Positions 52,358 to 63,544 of a DNA stretch of 64,000 nucleotides are shown piece after piece. The notes below the pieces were generated by a model that was not told the origin of the DNA, made no database searches, and saw nothing but the letters and a program-made list of their open reading frames with translations. The position numbers and the translations under genes were made by a program. Source of the stretch: Curvibacter sp. PD_MW3. GTDB taxonomy: Bacteria > Pseudomonadota > Gammaproteobacteria > Burkholderiales > Burkholderiaceae_C. Each line of letters begins with the position of its first letter. Positions within the stretch are counted from its first letter, which is position 1. The DNA is taken from contig NSIV01000002.1 in assembly GCA_002633085.1 (NCBI GenBank), positions 355,602-419,601 on the forward strand, given 5' to 3'.

Positions 52358-53659
52358 TTAAGGGTTCAGGTGCTTGGCTTGGAGGCGCGGCACGCCCTCC
52401 TGCAGGACGCCGCCGACCGTGAAGAACGATCCGAAGACCACGATTCTATCAGCGGGGTCCGCCGCGGCGATGGCCGCCTGCAGGGCCTGCATCGGGTCGG
52501 CAAAGGCCGCGCCCGTCACCTGCGGCCGCGGGTTCTGCCCCTGCCAATAGGCCTGCAGGGCCGTCGCCGGTGCGGCGCGCGGCGTCGGCAGGTCGGTGAA
52601 ATACCAGCGGTCGATCAGAGGCGTGATGCGCGCCAGCATCGGCGCCAGGTCCTTGTCGGCCATGGCGCCGAAGACGGCGTGGGTGGTCGGGTAGTAGCCC
52701 ATGGCGTCCAGGTTGGCGGTCAGCGCCGCCACGGAATGCGGGTTGTGCGCCACGTCCAGCACCAACGTCGGCTGGCCCGGGATGATCTGGAACCGCCCCG
52801 GCAACTCGACAAAGGCCAGGCCGTTGCGCACCGCCTGGGCCGTCACCGGCAGCTGTTCGCGCAGCGCGGTCAGCGCGGCCAGCACGCCCGAGGCGTTGAC
52901 CAGCTGGTTGGCGCCGCGCAGCGCCGGGTAGGCCAGGCCGCTGTAGCGCCGGCCACGGCCGGCCCAGCCCCACTGCTGCTTGTCGCCGGAGAAGTTGTAA
53001 TCCACACCGAAGCGCCAGAGGTCGGCACCGATCTCGGTGGCATGGTCCAGCACGCTTTGCGGCGGCATCGGGTCGCTCACGATGGCGGGCTTGCCGGTGC
53101 GCATGATGCCGGCCTTCTCGCGCCCGATGCTCTCGCGGTCATTGCCGAGGAATTCCATGTGGTCGAGGTCGATGCTGGTGATCACCGCGCAGTCGGTGTC
53201 GATGATGTTGACGGCGTCCAGCCGCCCGCCCAGCCCGACCTCCAGAATGGCCACATCCAGCTTGGCGCGTGCCATGCAGTCCAGGATGGCCAGGGTGGTG
53301 AACTCGAAGTAGGTCAGCGAGATTTCAGCACCGTTTTCGGTCCTGGCCCTCTCCACCCTTGCGAAAGCCACTATCAATTCAGTAGCATTCACCGCTTCGC
53401 CCTGCAGCCGCAGCCGCTCCTCGAAGTGCACCAGATGGGGCGAGGTGTAGACCCCGGTGCGGTAGCCGGCCTGGCCCAAAATGGCCTCCAGCATGGCGCA
53501 GGTCGACCCCTTGCCGTTGGTGCCGGCCACCGTGATGACCGGGCAGTCAAAGCGCAGTTCCATGCGCTCGGCCACGGCCCGGACCCGGTCCAGGCCCAGT
53601 TCGATGTTCTTGGGGTGCAGCTGCTCGCAGTGGACCAGCCAGTCAGAAAGCGTTTTCAT
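52358..53659 (-). CDS. folC: Bifunctional folylpolyglutamate/dihydrofolate synthase
   Basis: The protein has 433 residues from the ATG at 53659; upstream in-frame sequence to 53821 crosses a repeat and is not used. It adds glutamates to folates. The P-loop VAGTNGKGST (44-53), SPHLVHFEERL, EVGLGGRLDA and DVAHNPHS are present. Repeat copy e (53369-53394) lies inside the frame around TELIVAFARVERA and lengthens a loop. Confidence 0.94.
   Translation of the reverse strand: MKTLSDWLVHCEQLHPKNIELGLDRVRAVAERMELRFDCPVITVAGTNGKGSTCAMLEAILGQAGYRTGVYTSPHLVHFEERLRLQGEAVNATELIVAFARVERARTENGAEISLTYFEFTTLAILDCMARAKLDVAILEVGLGGRLDAVNIIDTDCAVITSIDLDHMEFLGNDRESIGREKAGIMRTGKPAIVSDPMPPQSVLDHATEIGADLWRFGVDYNFSGDKQQWGWAGRGRRYSGLAYPALRGANQLVNASGVLAALTALREQLPVTAQAVRNGLAFVELPGRFQIIPGQPTLVLDVAHNPHSVAALTANLDAMGYYPTTHAVFGAMADKDLAPMLARITPLIDRWYFTDLPTPRAAPATALQAYWQGQNPRPQVTGAAFADPMQALQAAIAAADPADRIVVFGSFFTVGGVLQEGVPRLQAKHLNP
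53369..53394 (+). repeat. Interspersed short repeat, copy e (inside folC)
   Basis: ACTATCAATTC, AGTAGC, ATTCACCGC aligns with the family core. It is read in frame on the opposite strand within folC. Confidence 0.6.
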
Positions 53660-53680
53660 ACCGGACAATTGTCGTTCATC

Positions 53681-53765
53681 GGTAACACCCCTGTAGCGGC
53701 TAGCGCCGCTTTCCCCCTCAAGGGGGGCAACGCCAATGGCCCGGCGAAGCCGATGCCACGGCGTT
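53681..53765 (+). repeat. GC-rich intergenic repeat
   Basis: The block contains TAGCGGCTAGCGCCGCT, TTTCCCCCTCAAGGGGGGCAA and GGCCCGGCGAAGCC. I recall similar blocks repeated through Comamonadaceae genomes. It lies between the divergent folC and ArsC-like genes. Confidence 0.5.
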
Positions 53766-53804
53766 CCCCGCATAAGATTCCTTCCATCTATAACCCGTAC
53801 TGAA

Positions 53805-54164
53805 ATGACGCATTCCATCACCCTCTACGGCATCCCCAACTGCGACACGGTGAAAAAGGCACGCGCCTGGCTGGCCGAACACGGTTTGGTCGTGCAGTTC
53901 CACGACTTCAAGAAGCAGGGCGTGCCGGAACAGCCGCTCGACCACTGGCTGGCCAGCGCCGGCTGGGAAAAGCTGCTGAACCGCCAGGGCACCACCTGGC
54001 GCAAGCTCGACGCCGCCACCCAGGCCGCCGTGACTGACGCCGCCAGCGCCCGCGCCCTGATGCTGGCCCAGCCCAGCGTCATCAAGCGCCCGGTGGTGGA
54101 GTGGTCGGCCAACGAGGTGACGGTCGGTTTCGACGCCGCCGGCTGGCAAACCCGGCTGAAATAA
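53805..54164 (+). CDS. ArsC/Spx-family (YffB-like) protein
   Basis: This 119-residue thioredoxin-fold protein has a single Cys in GIPNCDTVKKAR (residues 9-20), followed by FHDFKKQGVP and KRPVVEW near 95. This matches the ArsC/YffB group of reductases. It lacks the second Cys of glutaredoxins. The substrate may be a glutathione adduct; arsenate is less likely given no ars genes nearby. The ATG at 53805 fits the domain start. Confidence 0.88.
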   Translation: MTHSITLYGIPNCDTVKKARAWLAEHGLVVQFHDFKKQGVPEQPLDHWLASAGWEKLLNRQGTTWRKLDAATQAAVTDAASARALMLAQPSVIKRPVVEWSANEVTVGFDAAGWQTRLK

Positions 54165-54216
54165 GCGCCTGCCTTAAAATCGCAGGTTCGCCCAAGCTAC
54201 ACAACCTAGACGCATC

Positions 54217-55867
<1,651 letters not shown>

Positions 55868-55888
55868 GCCGGCTTCGTCAGCAATGAC

Positions 55889-55925
55889 AAAGCCCGCCAG
55901 GTGGGATTCCTGGCGGGCTTTATTT
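55889..55925. terminator. Terminator between argG and the restriction locus
   Basis: AAAGCCCGCCAGG (55889-55901) and CCTGGCGGGCTTT (55909-55921) form a 13-base stem, followed by ATTTATTT. It serves argG and possibly the convergent res gene. Confidence 0.9.
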
Positions 55926-55948
55926 ATTTACGAGGCAGAATTAGCGTT

Positions 55949-58546
55949 TTATACATAGTCGTCGGCAAGCGGACCAGCAAATAGAGCATTTGCAGACTTT
56001 GCAGCACCGATCGCAGCACGAACTTCGGCGCGGGTCAAATCCAACGCTCGTAGCTTCCCAGAGATCTCAGCAACGGACACGATTCGGCGGTAGGCCATCG
56101 CATGCTTCTCCGCATACGAAGCCAGTCCTCGAAGCTTGTTTAAAGCGTCCGCCAGATGTAAGCCGTGGGGATCAACGATGTCCGCAACCACGTTTCCATC
56201 CTGCTCCACGAAAAAAACAAAGTCGGGGCGAACAACTTTGTATTCGTCATCCTCCATATAGGCCACACCTAGCGAAGACTGGCCGGGTTGTTGCGGATTG
56301 CGATACCAAAACCGAAAGCCGGGGCGCTTCATTTCGACATCAAGAACTGCGGGCTCCCAAGTGCTCTTGAATTCGGCGGGATACTTTCCGTCTTTGTCGC
56401 ACAGTAGGTGATTTTTCCACGTCGAGAAGGTGGATGCGTTGCCGTTCTCGAGAGCTTTGGTCGCCTCGTAGCGGGATTCGGGCTTGGCAAGATCGACACT
56501 TTGAGGATCAGTGCTCATTTCAATGATCTGCCGATAAATCTCTTTGCGGTCGTCGCTCAGCGCCTTGATTTGAGCGGAATAGTTCGCGAGGAATGTTTTG
56601 GCCAGTTCATCAGCCTTGGCATCAAAGTACGGCCCGATTTCCATCACCAAGCCCAGCCCCGCCACGGTCACCCGCGCCTCAGTGATAGCGTCAAGATACT
56701 CCTCGGGGTCATCGTCAATGCTGGCGGTTTTCTGCGCTAGATGCTCGACATAGGTGCGAGCAATGTCGGGGCTCAATACACGTGCAGCACGACGATAGGC
56801 ATCGTCGATGACCGCCACATCAGCGTCCTCCCAAAACTCATCAAAGCTCTTTTCCTTCCCTTTTAGGTCGGCCTTGACGGTCTTGCCGCCAACCGTCATC
56901 ACGGCTTTTCGCTTGGCTTCAATCTTGTCTTGATAGTTCGCAGCAAACGCATCGAGTGCTTCGTGCAGCTTGCCATGGGCGAACTTGCCTGCGCCAGCAA
57001 GAATGCCATCTGAGGCCAGTTCATGCGCCAAAGCCGTCAAACGTTTGGCGGGCTTTGCACCGCGTTGGGGGCGAGTCTGTGACGGCAGTGACTCGAACAC
57101 TTGCCATACTGCATCAGTCGCAGCGGGGTTAGGCTTGACTTCTAAATAGTCGATCAAGATACGTCCGGTGGGTGGCCCGGATTCGTCACCCTTCATCAGT
57201 ACATCAACGACTTTCTCAACGGTCTTCTTATTAAACTTGGGCAGCAAGCAGTCCACAGCATTAAGCCGATCATTGCCAGGTATCCGGCGTGCCAATGGCG
57301 AACGCACCATCCGCCCGAGCAACTGGGTAATGTGCGTTTCATCGCTCGCAGAGCGAAACGACACCATCACTTCTGCACGGGGGCAATCCCAGCCCGTGCT
57401 GATGGCATCTTTGGCAATCAACACCCGAACCCATGTGGACTCCTGAACCCGCTGCGGCTCAATATACGGCACGTCACGGTTCCCGAACCGTTGCGTGGTG
57501 TGGTCGCCGAATACATGGGCCACACTGGCTGCTGGCAACTCAGGGTAGCGTTCAAAAATCGTATCGAGGGCGCGGCCAATCTCGTTCGGGTCAGGCATGT
57601 TGGGCACTTGCAGCACCATCAGCGGAATGACCACACGTGCCTCTTCTTGCTGTTTGGCGTATTCAGCCCATGCAAAGGTGGACTCCTTGAGCTTGTCCGT
57701 TGCGCGACGCACCAGCACGGTATCAAAGTCACCCGTTTCATCGGGAATATCCAGCAAGATCGTGTCTTTGATGAGGCCCGACTCCTGCACTTTGGCTGCA
57801 TCTACCACAACGTTGGGCAGTCTGATGTGTTTGCCCGCTGATGCAATGGCTTGGTTGAACCGCTCCACCGTGGCCGAGATGCCCCACACCACCGGAATGC
57901 CGGGTACACCACCAGAACCGTTGATGAGCCGCTGCACGATGGTGCTCTTGGAGTTTTCGTCGGCTGCTTTTGGTTTTCCCATGCCTCGGTGCGCTTCGTC
58001 CAGCACCAGGTACAAGGTCATTTCGGGGTCTTCAATCGTGTTCTGAATCGTGTCCCAGATAGTAAAGGCGCGTAGATCAGGCCGCGTTTCAGGAAGCAAG
58101 TCGCCGCCCTTGGCTTGTAGCTCTTCCGGGTCATGGCCGCGCACTAACAGACTGTTTTTACTCAGCTTCTGTGTGTTGAGAAAATAGATTTTTCCTGCCT
58201 GAAACCGTGGCTGGTTGAAGGTGTTTTCCACCACCACCATATCCGAGTGGTTGATGCGATCACTAGCCTCCATTAAGCGAAAGCGCGTCTGCTCATTCAA
58301 AGAAGGGTCGTCGCTGAACCAAATCACCACCGCACCAGGGTCGGCATCAAAGTCCAACTCATCATCACCATGAAACAGCGCCTCAAAGGCGGCCGCAGCC
58401 ATCACCGTCTTGCCCGCACCGGTCACGGCGGTCAGCGAAAACGCGCTTTTGCGCGACTTGTGCTGCCAATCGTCACGGGCATCTTTGAGATTAACCAAGG
58501 CATCGCGCACGGCATCGCGCTGGTAGTCTTTGAGGGTGAACTTCAT
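55949..58546 (-). CDS. Type III restriction enzyme, Res-like helicase-nuclease subunit
   Basis: This 865-residue superfamily 2 protein has Walker A VTGAGKTVM (41-49), WFSDDPSLNEQT (77-88), the DEAH box LVLDEAHRGMG (181-191) and the C-terminal helicase region ATDKLKES to LLGRMVRSPLARR near 415-425. A C-terminal nuclease-like domain (RPDFVFFVE, VADIVDPHG) lies near 765-790. It lies 28 bases after the methyltransferase gene. Together they look like a type III restriction-modification system that cuts unmodified foreign DNA. Confidence 0.88.
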   Translation of the reverse strand: MKFTLKDYQRDAVRDALVNLKDARDDWQHKSRKSAFSLTAVTGAGKTVMAAAAFEALFHGDDELDFDADPGAVVIWFSDDPSLNEQTRFRLMEASDRINHSDMVVVENTFNQPRFQAGKIYFLNTQKLSKNSLLVRGHDPEELQAKGGDLLPETRPDLRAFTIWDTIQNTIEDPEMTLYLVLDEAHRGMGKPKAADENSKSTIVQRLINGSGGVPGIPVVWGISATVERFNQAIASAGKHIRLPNVVVDAAKVQESGLIKDTILLDIPDETGDFDTVLVRRATDKLKESTFAWAEYAKQQEEARVVIPLMVLQVPNMPDPNEIGRALDTIFERYPELPAASVAHVFGDHTTQRFGNRDVPYIEPQRVQESTWVRVLIAKDAISTGWDCPRAEVMVSFRSASDETHITQLLGRMVRSPLARRIPGNDRLNAVDCLLPKFNKKTVEKVVDVLMKGDESGPPTGRILIDYLEVKPNPAATDAVWQVFESLPSQTRPQRGAKPAKRLTALAHELASDGILAGAGKFAHGKLHEALDAFAANYQDKIEAKRKAVMTVGGKTVKADLKGKEKSFDEFWEDADVAVIDDAYRRAARVLSPDIARTYVEHLAQKTASIDDDPEEYLDAITEARVTVAGLGLVMEIGPYFDAKADELAKTFLANYSAQIKALSDDRKEIYRQIIEMSTDPQSVDLAKPESRYEATKALENGNASTFSTWKNHLLCDKDGKYPAEFKSTWEPAVLDVEMKRPGFRFWYRNPQQPGQSSLGVAYMEDDEYKVVRPDFVFFVEQDGNVVADIVDPHGLHLADALNKLRGLASYAEKHAMAYRRIVSVAEISGKLRALDLTRAEVRAAIGAAKSANALFAGPLADDYV

Positions 58547-58574
58547 GCCGTGTTCCTCTTGTTATTCCCCATGC

Positions 58575-60698
58575 TCATTCCCCATTCGTGAAGCTGAAAT
58601 TGGTCAAATATGACTCGTACAAACGCACCGGCTCTACGGCGCTAGGCAAGCGTTTGGCAATCGCCTGAAAGCGTCGGTCATCGTCGGTGACGATATAGAC
58701 GAACCGTAAGCCAACCGATTGGCTAACTGCTCTAATGAACGGCGTGGCTTGATCCACTTCCGTCAGCAGCCCGTAGGCATCTGCCAATGCCCAGCCATTG
58801 GCGGGCAGTTTCTCAATTCGCTGACCTTGCGAACCCGCTCTTAGCCAAAGCAGCGGCGCTATGCGTGCGAAGGCCAGATTGTGATTGACCGCGTTGCGCG
58901 CTTCGTAGGTCAGAGTAAAGAACTCGGCGTTGGCCTCAAAGCCTTCTGCCATCGGGAATTCATCGGTGAACTTGTAATCACCCTTGATCGGTTCACCACT
59001 TGGTGTCTTGCCTGTGATAGCGGCGGCGACACGGGGCTTAGTGACGTAGTCGCAAATACCGAGCTTTTCCCATTCAGGATCGCCTGGGCGCAAGCCTTGT
59101 TCGCGCAAGGCTTTCTGTTCGTCCGCTGCAACCTCGTTGTTAGTTACGGAAATACACTGACGGCGACCACCATCCTGTCGGTTGAGACGCATCACAGCAT
59201 GTGCCGTGGTGCCGGAGCCAGAGAAAAAATCAAGAATGACTGCATCTGGCTTGGTTGCGATAAAGAAACGTAAAGTGTCTTCCACTGCATACAAGGACTT
59301 CGGGAAGGGGAAAGCTCTGTTCGGCAGAATGCTTCGAAGCAATGTGCTTCCATACTCGCTAGCGCTATGAGATGCCTGATGCCAAGCGGTGGTCGGCATA
59401 GTCTTTTTGGGACTGCCGTCATATTCAACTTTCAACGACCCGTCTAAATCTCGGCCAACAATCTTCAAACTTCCAGTTTCAAGAGCCTTTATTTGCCCCG
59501 CCTGAAGGTGAGTAAAACCGCACCGCTCATTTCCAGGCGTGAACTTTCCAATCTTCACGTAACCCTTTGACAACGCCCATCGCAAGCCCTTCGGATCTCG
59601 TCCCCAAGTAGCCTCACCACCATTAGCAGAAATAGGCCAAATTGCAGTCGTACCCGATGGTGGGTTAATCGTGCCCCTTTGTACATTCAAGGGCAAAGAC
59701 TCACCAACAGAATGAACTCGCTGTGTCGAATCATCCACGTAAATTGGATAAAAAAGATTCGGACGTGCGTTTCGTCTACCGTTTGCACCCTGGCGCATTA
59801 AACCAGCCCACCTGACTGCACCTTGCCGTTCTTTGGTGTCGCGCAAGGTCATATCGTTTCCATTTGGAGTGATCTGCACCATGCCATTCATCACAAAAAA
59901 CAGGTATTCATCTGATCTTGAAAACTCTTGTCGCCGTGAAGATCCTTTTGGGTTAATCACACTGCTGACCATCTGTACGCGAGCTTCAGGAAAGACCTGC
60001 TCAAGCAACAACCCAAGGCGCAGATATTCCTTCTCATCAATAGTGACAATCAACACCGAGTCCGCAGGATTGAGCAATTCCTTTGCCACCAACAAACGCC
60101 TCTCCATCATGGCCAGCCACTTGCTGTGCCGATATTGATCGTCGCTTTCCACGTAATCGTTGTTGTATTTCCAGTCTCTGGCGCCGGTGTTGTAGGGGGG
60201 GTCGATGTAGATGGCATCCACCTTGCCTCGGTGGGTATAGGTCAACGCCTTGAGCACATGGTAGTTCTCGCCATTAATGACGGTGTGGAAGGGCCTGTCA
60301 CCGCCGTGTTCCACTTTGCCAGTGCTGACCAAGCCGGGATAGATGGTGTCGCGGAATTCGGCCACCACCACCAAATCGTCAAGTGACACGGTCTGTGTTT
60401 CCACCGTCTCACCACCCAGCAGTTCAAGCTCGGCCACTTTCGTTGCTTTGTGAATGGCCTTCACTTGCCACAATCGTTGATCGCCTTTCTTGACCGACCC
60501 ACGCACAGGCAGCACGCGCACCTTGTCACCTTTGCGGACAGGGCGTAGTGGCAGTTCCACCGCTTCAGGGCTGTGACGCTCAAAATTCAGCCCGAATGGC
60601 AGGCGTGTTGAAAGCGCCTTGAACTCTCGCTCTAAGTCCGCCCCAAGCTGGGCATCTTTTTGTTTCGCTTTAGAAAGTAAATCCGTTAGGCGTGACAC
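58575..60698 (-). CDS. Type III adenine-specific DNA methyltransferase (Mod-like)
   Basis: This 707-residue enzyme has the beta-class order: an N-terminal 150-residue extension, then the catalytic DAIYIDPPYNTG (DPPY, 166-169), the target recognition region (about 200-490) and the AdoMet motif LDFFSGSGTTAHAVM near 495-508. It methylates adenine at the recognition site, protecting the host. Long N- and C-terminal parts probably bind the Res subunit. Lower GC than the flanking core marks the locus as acquired. Confidence 0.92.
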   Translation of the reverse strand: MSRLTDLLSKAKQKDAQLGADLEREFKALSTRLPFGLNFERHSPEAVELPLRPVRKGDKVRVLPVRGSVKKGDQRLWQVKAIHKATKVAELELLGGETVETQTVSLDDLVVVAEFRDTIYPGLVSTGKVEHGGDRPFHTVINGENYHVLKALTYTHRGKVDAIYIDPPYNTGARDWKYNNDYVESDDQYRHSKWLAMMERRLLVAKELLNPADSVLIVTIDEKEYLRLGLLLEQVFPEARVQMVSSVINPKGSSRRQEFSRSDEYLFFVMNGMVQITPNGNDMTLRDTKERQGAVRWAGLMRQGANGRRNARPNLFYPIYVDDSTQRVHSVGESLPLNVQRGTINPPSGTTAIWPISANGGEATWGRDPKGLRWALSKGYVKIGKFTPGNERCGFTHLQAGQIKALETGSLKIVGRDLDGSLKVEYDGSPKKTMPTTAWHQASHSASEYGSTLLRSILPNRAFPFPKSLYAVEDTLRFFIATKPDAVILDFFSGSGTTAHAVMRLNRQDGGRRQCISVTNNEVAADEQKALREQGLRPGDPEWEKLGICDYVTKPRVAAAITGKTPSGEPIKGDYKFTDEFPMAEGFEANAEFFTLTYEARNAVNHNLAFARIAPLLWLRAGSQGQRIEKLPANGWALADAYGLLTEVDQATPFIRAVSQSVGLRFVYIVTDDDRRFQAIAKRLPSAVEPVRLYESYLTNFSFTNGE

Positions 60699-60757
60699 AA
60701 ATTATTTCCTGTGAATCTGAGACGTTGGCAGATAGCTCGCAAAACGCAGTAATCCAT

Positions 60758-61711
60758 CTACGCAAATAACCCTTGATGCTCCCGACAATACTGCAACCCG
60801 CCGAAGCGCTTGGCGTTATTCCAGCAGAACTTGCCCTCGGGGAAGCTGATTTTGCCGTGGCAATGAGCGCAGATGAGTTTCTTGGCTAAAGAAGTATCAA
60901 CCTCTATTGGTACGGGCGTAGCGGGCGCCACCGCGGGGGCCTGCACCGGCGCCTTGGGGGCCTGGGCAGTAGCTGCCAACTGGGGCTTGGGCTGCATGAA
61001 CTCCGGCAAGGCCAGTAGATCGGCCGGGCGATGCTGGCGTTTGAGCTTCTCCCCCCATTCCTTGATGGTGTCTTGGCTGCGCATATTGAGCAACGCCTTG
61101 AGTACGGTGGCCGTGCCAATGTCGTCCCCAAACTTCTTGTGCCAGCTGGGGAACTGGTCCGCCTTGATGAGGAAAGAGGTGTCAAAAGCCTTGGGGTCGG
61201 GCCGGCGGATCACGGCCTTGGGGTGCATCATCACTACGTGGTGGATGTCGGGCTGTTTGTCCAGGCGGCCGGTGATTTCCAGCCGCTCTAGCAATTTGAA
61301 CAACACGCGCTCATGGCGGCGGCTTTGCTCCAAGGGTGAGGGAATACCGTAAAGATCACCGTCGTAGTTGACGGTGAATTCACCATGGGCGTTGATTTCC
61401 AGGTTGCCAGCGTAGTTCTTGGTTTCGATCAGAAAGAAGTACCCCAGGCGGCCAATGACCAGGTGGTCAATCTGCGCCACTTCGCCGTCTACCACCAGGC
61501 GCAGGTCGTGCAGCAGGACGTGGTTGACACCGTCTTTGAAATGGTTGTCCAGGTAGTACGCAGATTCGCGCTCGCCCTGAATGCCTTTCTTGTGGCGCTG
61601 CAATTCTTCACGCAGCCATTTCTTTTGCTGGGCATCCAGGTAGCTGGACTTTTGCAGGTCTTCCAGCAGCGCCAAGCGTTTGGTTTTGTCGTCGGCAGAC
61701 TTGATGAGCAC
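60758..61711 (-). CDS. NERD-domain nuclease-like protein with zinc ribbon
   Basis: This 317-residue protein has a NERD domain with EVAQIDHLVIGRLGYFFLIETKNY (77-100), which carries an Asp (82) and ExK (96-98) of a nuclease-type active site. A Pro/Ala-rich linker follows (about 240-275) and a C-terminal CAHCHGKISF zinc ribbon ends it. NERD proteins are often found beside restriction systems. It is transcribed with the type III pair from the right. Confidence 0.85.
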   Translation of the reverse strand: MLIKSADDKTKRLALLEDLQKSSYLDAQQKKWLREELQRHKKGIQGERESAYYLDNHFKDGVNHVLLHDLRLVVDGEVAQIDHLVIGRLGYFFLIETKNYAGNLEINAHGEFTVNYDGDLYGIPSPLEQSRRHERVLFKLLERLEITGRLDKQPDIHHVVMMHPKAVIRRPDPKAFDTSFLIKADQFPSWHKKFGDDIGTATVLKALLNMRSQDTIKEWGEKLKRQHRPADLLALPEFMQPKPQLAATAQAPKAPVQAPAVAPATPVPIEVDTSLAKKLICAHCHGKISFPEGKFCWNNAKRFGGLQYCREHQGLFA

Positions 61712-61884
61712 GGTTTCTCCCCTGGCGTTCTTATGCCCCAGACTTTAACGCAGGGTCATAAGGGGTTGGCTGTGGGCCGTGTGGGGAAAGCACTGGGGTT
61801 GGGGATGTAACCGACCTCTCCCCCCATTGACGCCTGAATTTCAAGCTTTTTTGGCCGCTTACCCTTTTCAAATAAGCGCAATTA

Positions 61885-61910
61885 GCTATCAAATTAATAG
61901 CAAAATGCGC
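61885..61910 (+). repeat. Interspersed short repeat, copy f (murB end)
   Basis: GCTATCAAATT, AATAGC, AAAATGCGC lies 8 bases past the murB stop. It is the clearest copy of the stem form of the family. Confidence 0.65.
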
Positions 61911-61917
61911 TCAGCGC

Positions 61918-63015
61918 TCACACCACCACCGGCTCCGGCTCCAACCGAATCCCAAACCGCTCATACACACTGGTCTGAATCGCCTTCGCCAGCGTCATCA
62001 CCTCGCCGCCCGTGGCCCCTCGGGGGCCACTTCCATCCTCGCCCGAATCGCCGCCACCGCGGTTCACCAGCACCAGCGCCTGCTTCTCGTAGACGCCAGC
62101 CTGGCCGATGGACTTGCCTTTCCAACCGCAGGCATCGATCAGCCAGCCGGCCGCCAGCTTCACGGTGCCGTCGTCCAGCTGGTAGTGCACGATCTTGGGG
62201 TCGCGCGCGATGATGTCGGCGCACTGCTCGGGCGTGACGGTGGGGTTCTTGAAGAAGCTGCCGGCGTTGCCGATGACGGCCGGGTCGGGCAGCTTGGCGC
62301 GGCGGATGTCGCAGATCCAGTCGAAGATCTGCTGTGCCGAGGGCTGGTGCTTGCCGCTCTCGGCCATCTTGCGCTCCAGATCGAGGTAGCCCAGCACCGG
62401 CTTCCAGGGTTTGGGCAGGCGCAGCCGCACGCGGGTGATGAGCGCGCGACCCGCCAGCCCCAGGCCGGCCGGGCGGCCGAGCGCTTCGTGTGCCGGCGCG
62501 GCGGCGTGCTTGAACACCGAGTCGCGGTAGCCGAAGGCGCACTGGGCGGCATTCAGGGTGAAGGTCTGGCCAGTCTGCAGGTCCACCGCGTCGAGCGATT
62601 CGAAGCGGTCCTGCAGTTCCACGCCATAGGCGCCGATGTTCTGCACCGGGGCGGCGCCCATGGTGCCGGGAATGAGCGCCATGTTTTCCAGCCCGGGCCA
62701 GCCCTGTTCCAGCGTCCAGCGCACGACCTCATGCCAGCTTTCGCCACCGCCGGCCTCGACGATCCAGGCCTTGGGGGTTTCTTCCACCAGCCGGCGGCCG
62801 GTGATCTCGACCTTGAGCACCACCGGCTTGACGTCGCCGGTGAGCACGATGTTGCTGCCGCCGCCGAGCACGAATTTCGGTGCTGGGCCGAGTTCGGCAT
62901 CGGCCAGCACGGCCAACACGTCCGCCTCGCTTTTGACGCGGATCAGGGTATGGGCGCGGGCGACGATGCGGAAGGTGTTATACGGCTGGAGCGGGACGTT
63001 TTTCTCGACTAACAT
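61918..63015 (-). CDS. murB: UDP-N-acetylenolpyruvoylglucosamine reductase
   Basis: This 365-residue FAD enzyme makes UDP-MurNAc in peptidoglycan synthesis. The N-terminal [15 protein letters not shown], the FAD segment [15 protein letters not shown] and [17 protein letters not shown] are typical, and the catalytic serine lies in [13 protein letters not shown] short Gly/Ser/Asp-rich insert (about 322-335, [18 protein letters not shown]) is encoded by a GC-rich palindrome at 62012-62030 and is not usual in MurB. Confidence 0.94.
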   Translation of the reverse strand: MLVEKNVPLQPYNTFRIVARAHTLIRVKSEADVLAVLADAELGPAPKFVLGGGSNIVLTGDVKPVVLKVEITGRRLVEETPKAWIVEAGGGESWHEVVRWTLEQGWPGLENMALIPGTMGAAPVQNIGAYGVELQDRFESLDAVDLQTGQTFTLNAAQCAFGYRDSVFKHAAAPAHEALGRPAGLGLAGRALITRVRLRLPKPWKPVLGYLDLERKMAESGKHQPSAQQIFDWICDIRRAKLPDPAVIGNAGSFFKNPTVTPEQCADIIARDPKIVHYQLDDGTVKLAAGWLIDACGWKGKSIGQAGVYEKQALVLVNRGGGDSGEDGSGPRGATGGEVMTLAKAIQTSVYERFGIRLEPEPVVV

Positions 63016-63058
63016 TGGCCGATTCTCTCATTTGCCCCAGTTAGCGGAAATTACAAAC

Positions 63059-63544
63059 ATGCCTTCATTCGATACCGTCTGCGAAGCCGACATGGTCAAA
63101 GTCAAAAACGGTGTGGACAACTCTGCCAAGGAGATTGCCACCCGCTTCGATTTCAAGGGCACCTCGGCCAGCATTGAGATCAAGGACAAGGAGATCACCG
63201 TGATCGGTGATGCCGACTTCCAGCTCGAACAGATTTTCGACGTGCTGCGCAACAAGCTGACCAAGCAGTCGGTGGACGTGCGCTTCCTGGACATCGGCGA
63301 CCTACAGAAGATGGGCGGCGACAAGGTCAAGAAGGTCATCAAGGTGCGCAACGGCATCGAGTCCGAGCTGGCCAAGAAGATCCAGCGCCTGATCAAGGAC
63401 AGCAAGCTGAAGGTTCAGGCCGCCATCCAGGAAGACAAGGTGCGCGTCAGCGGCGCCAAGCGCGACGACCTGCAGGCTGCCATGGCCTTGCTGCGCAAGG
63501 AAATCACCGACATCCCGCTGGACTTCAACAACTTCCGCGACTGA
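63059..63544 (+). CDS. yajQ: YajQ-family nucleotide-binding protein
   Basis: This 161-residue protein has two ferredoxin-like halves and the family start [21 protein letters not shown], with ATRFDFKGT and [14 protein letters not shown]. YajQ proteins bind cyclic di-GMP in Xanthomonas and RNA or nucleotides elsewhere. The ATG at 63059 lies 44 bases from murB, which is divergent. Confidence 0.94.
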   Translation: MPSFDTVCEADMVKVKNGVDNSAKEIATRFDFKGTSASIEIKDKEITVIGDADFQLEQIFDVLRNKLTKQSVDVRFLDIGDLQKMGGDKVKKVIKVRNGIESELAKKIQRLIKDSKLKVQAAIQEDKVRVSGAKRDDLQAAMALLRKEITDIPLDFNNFRD

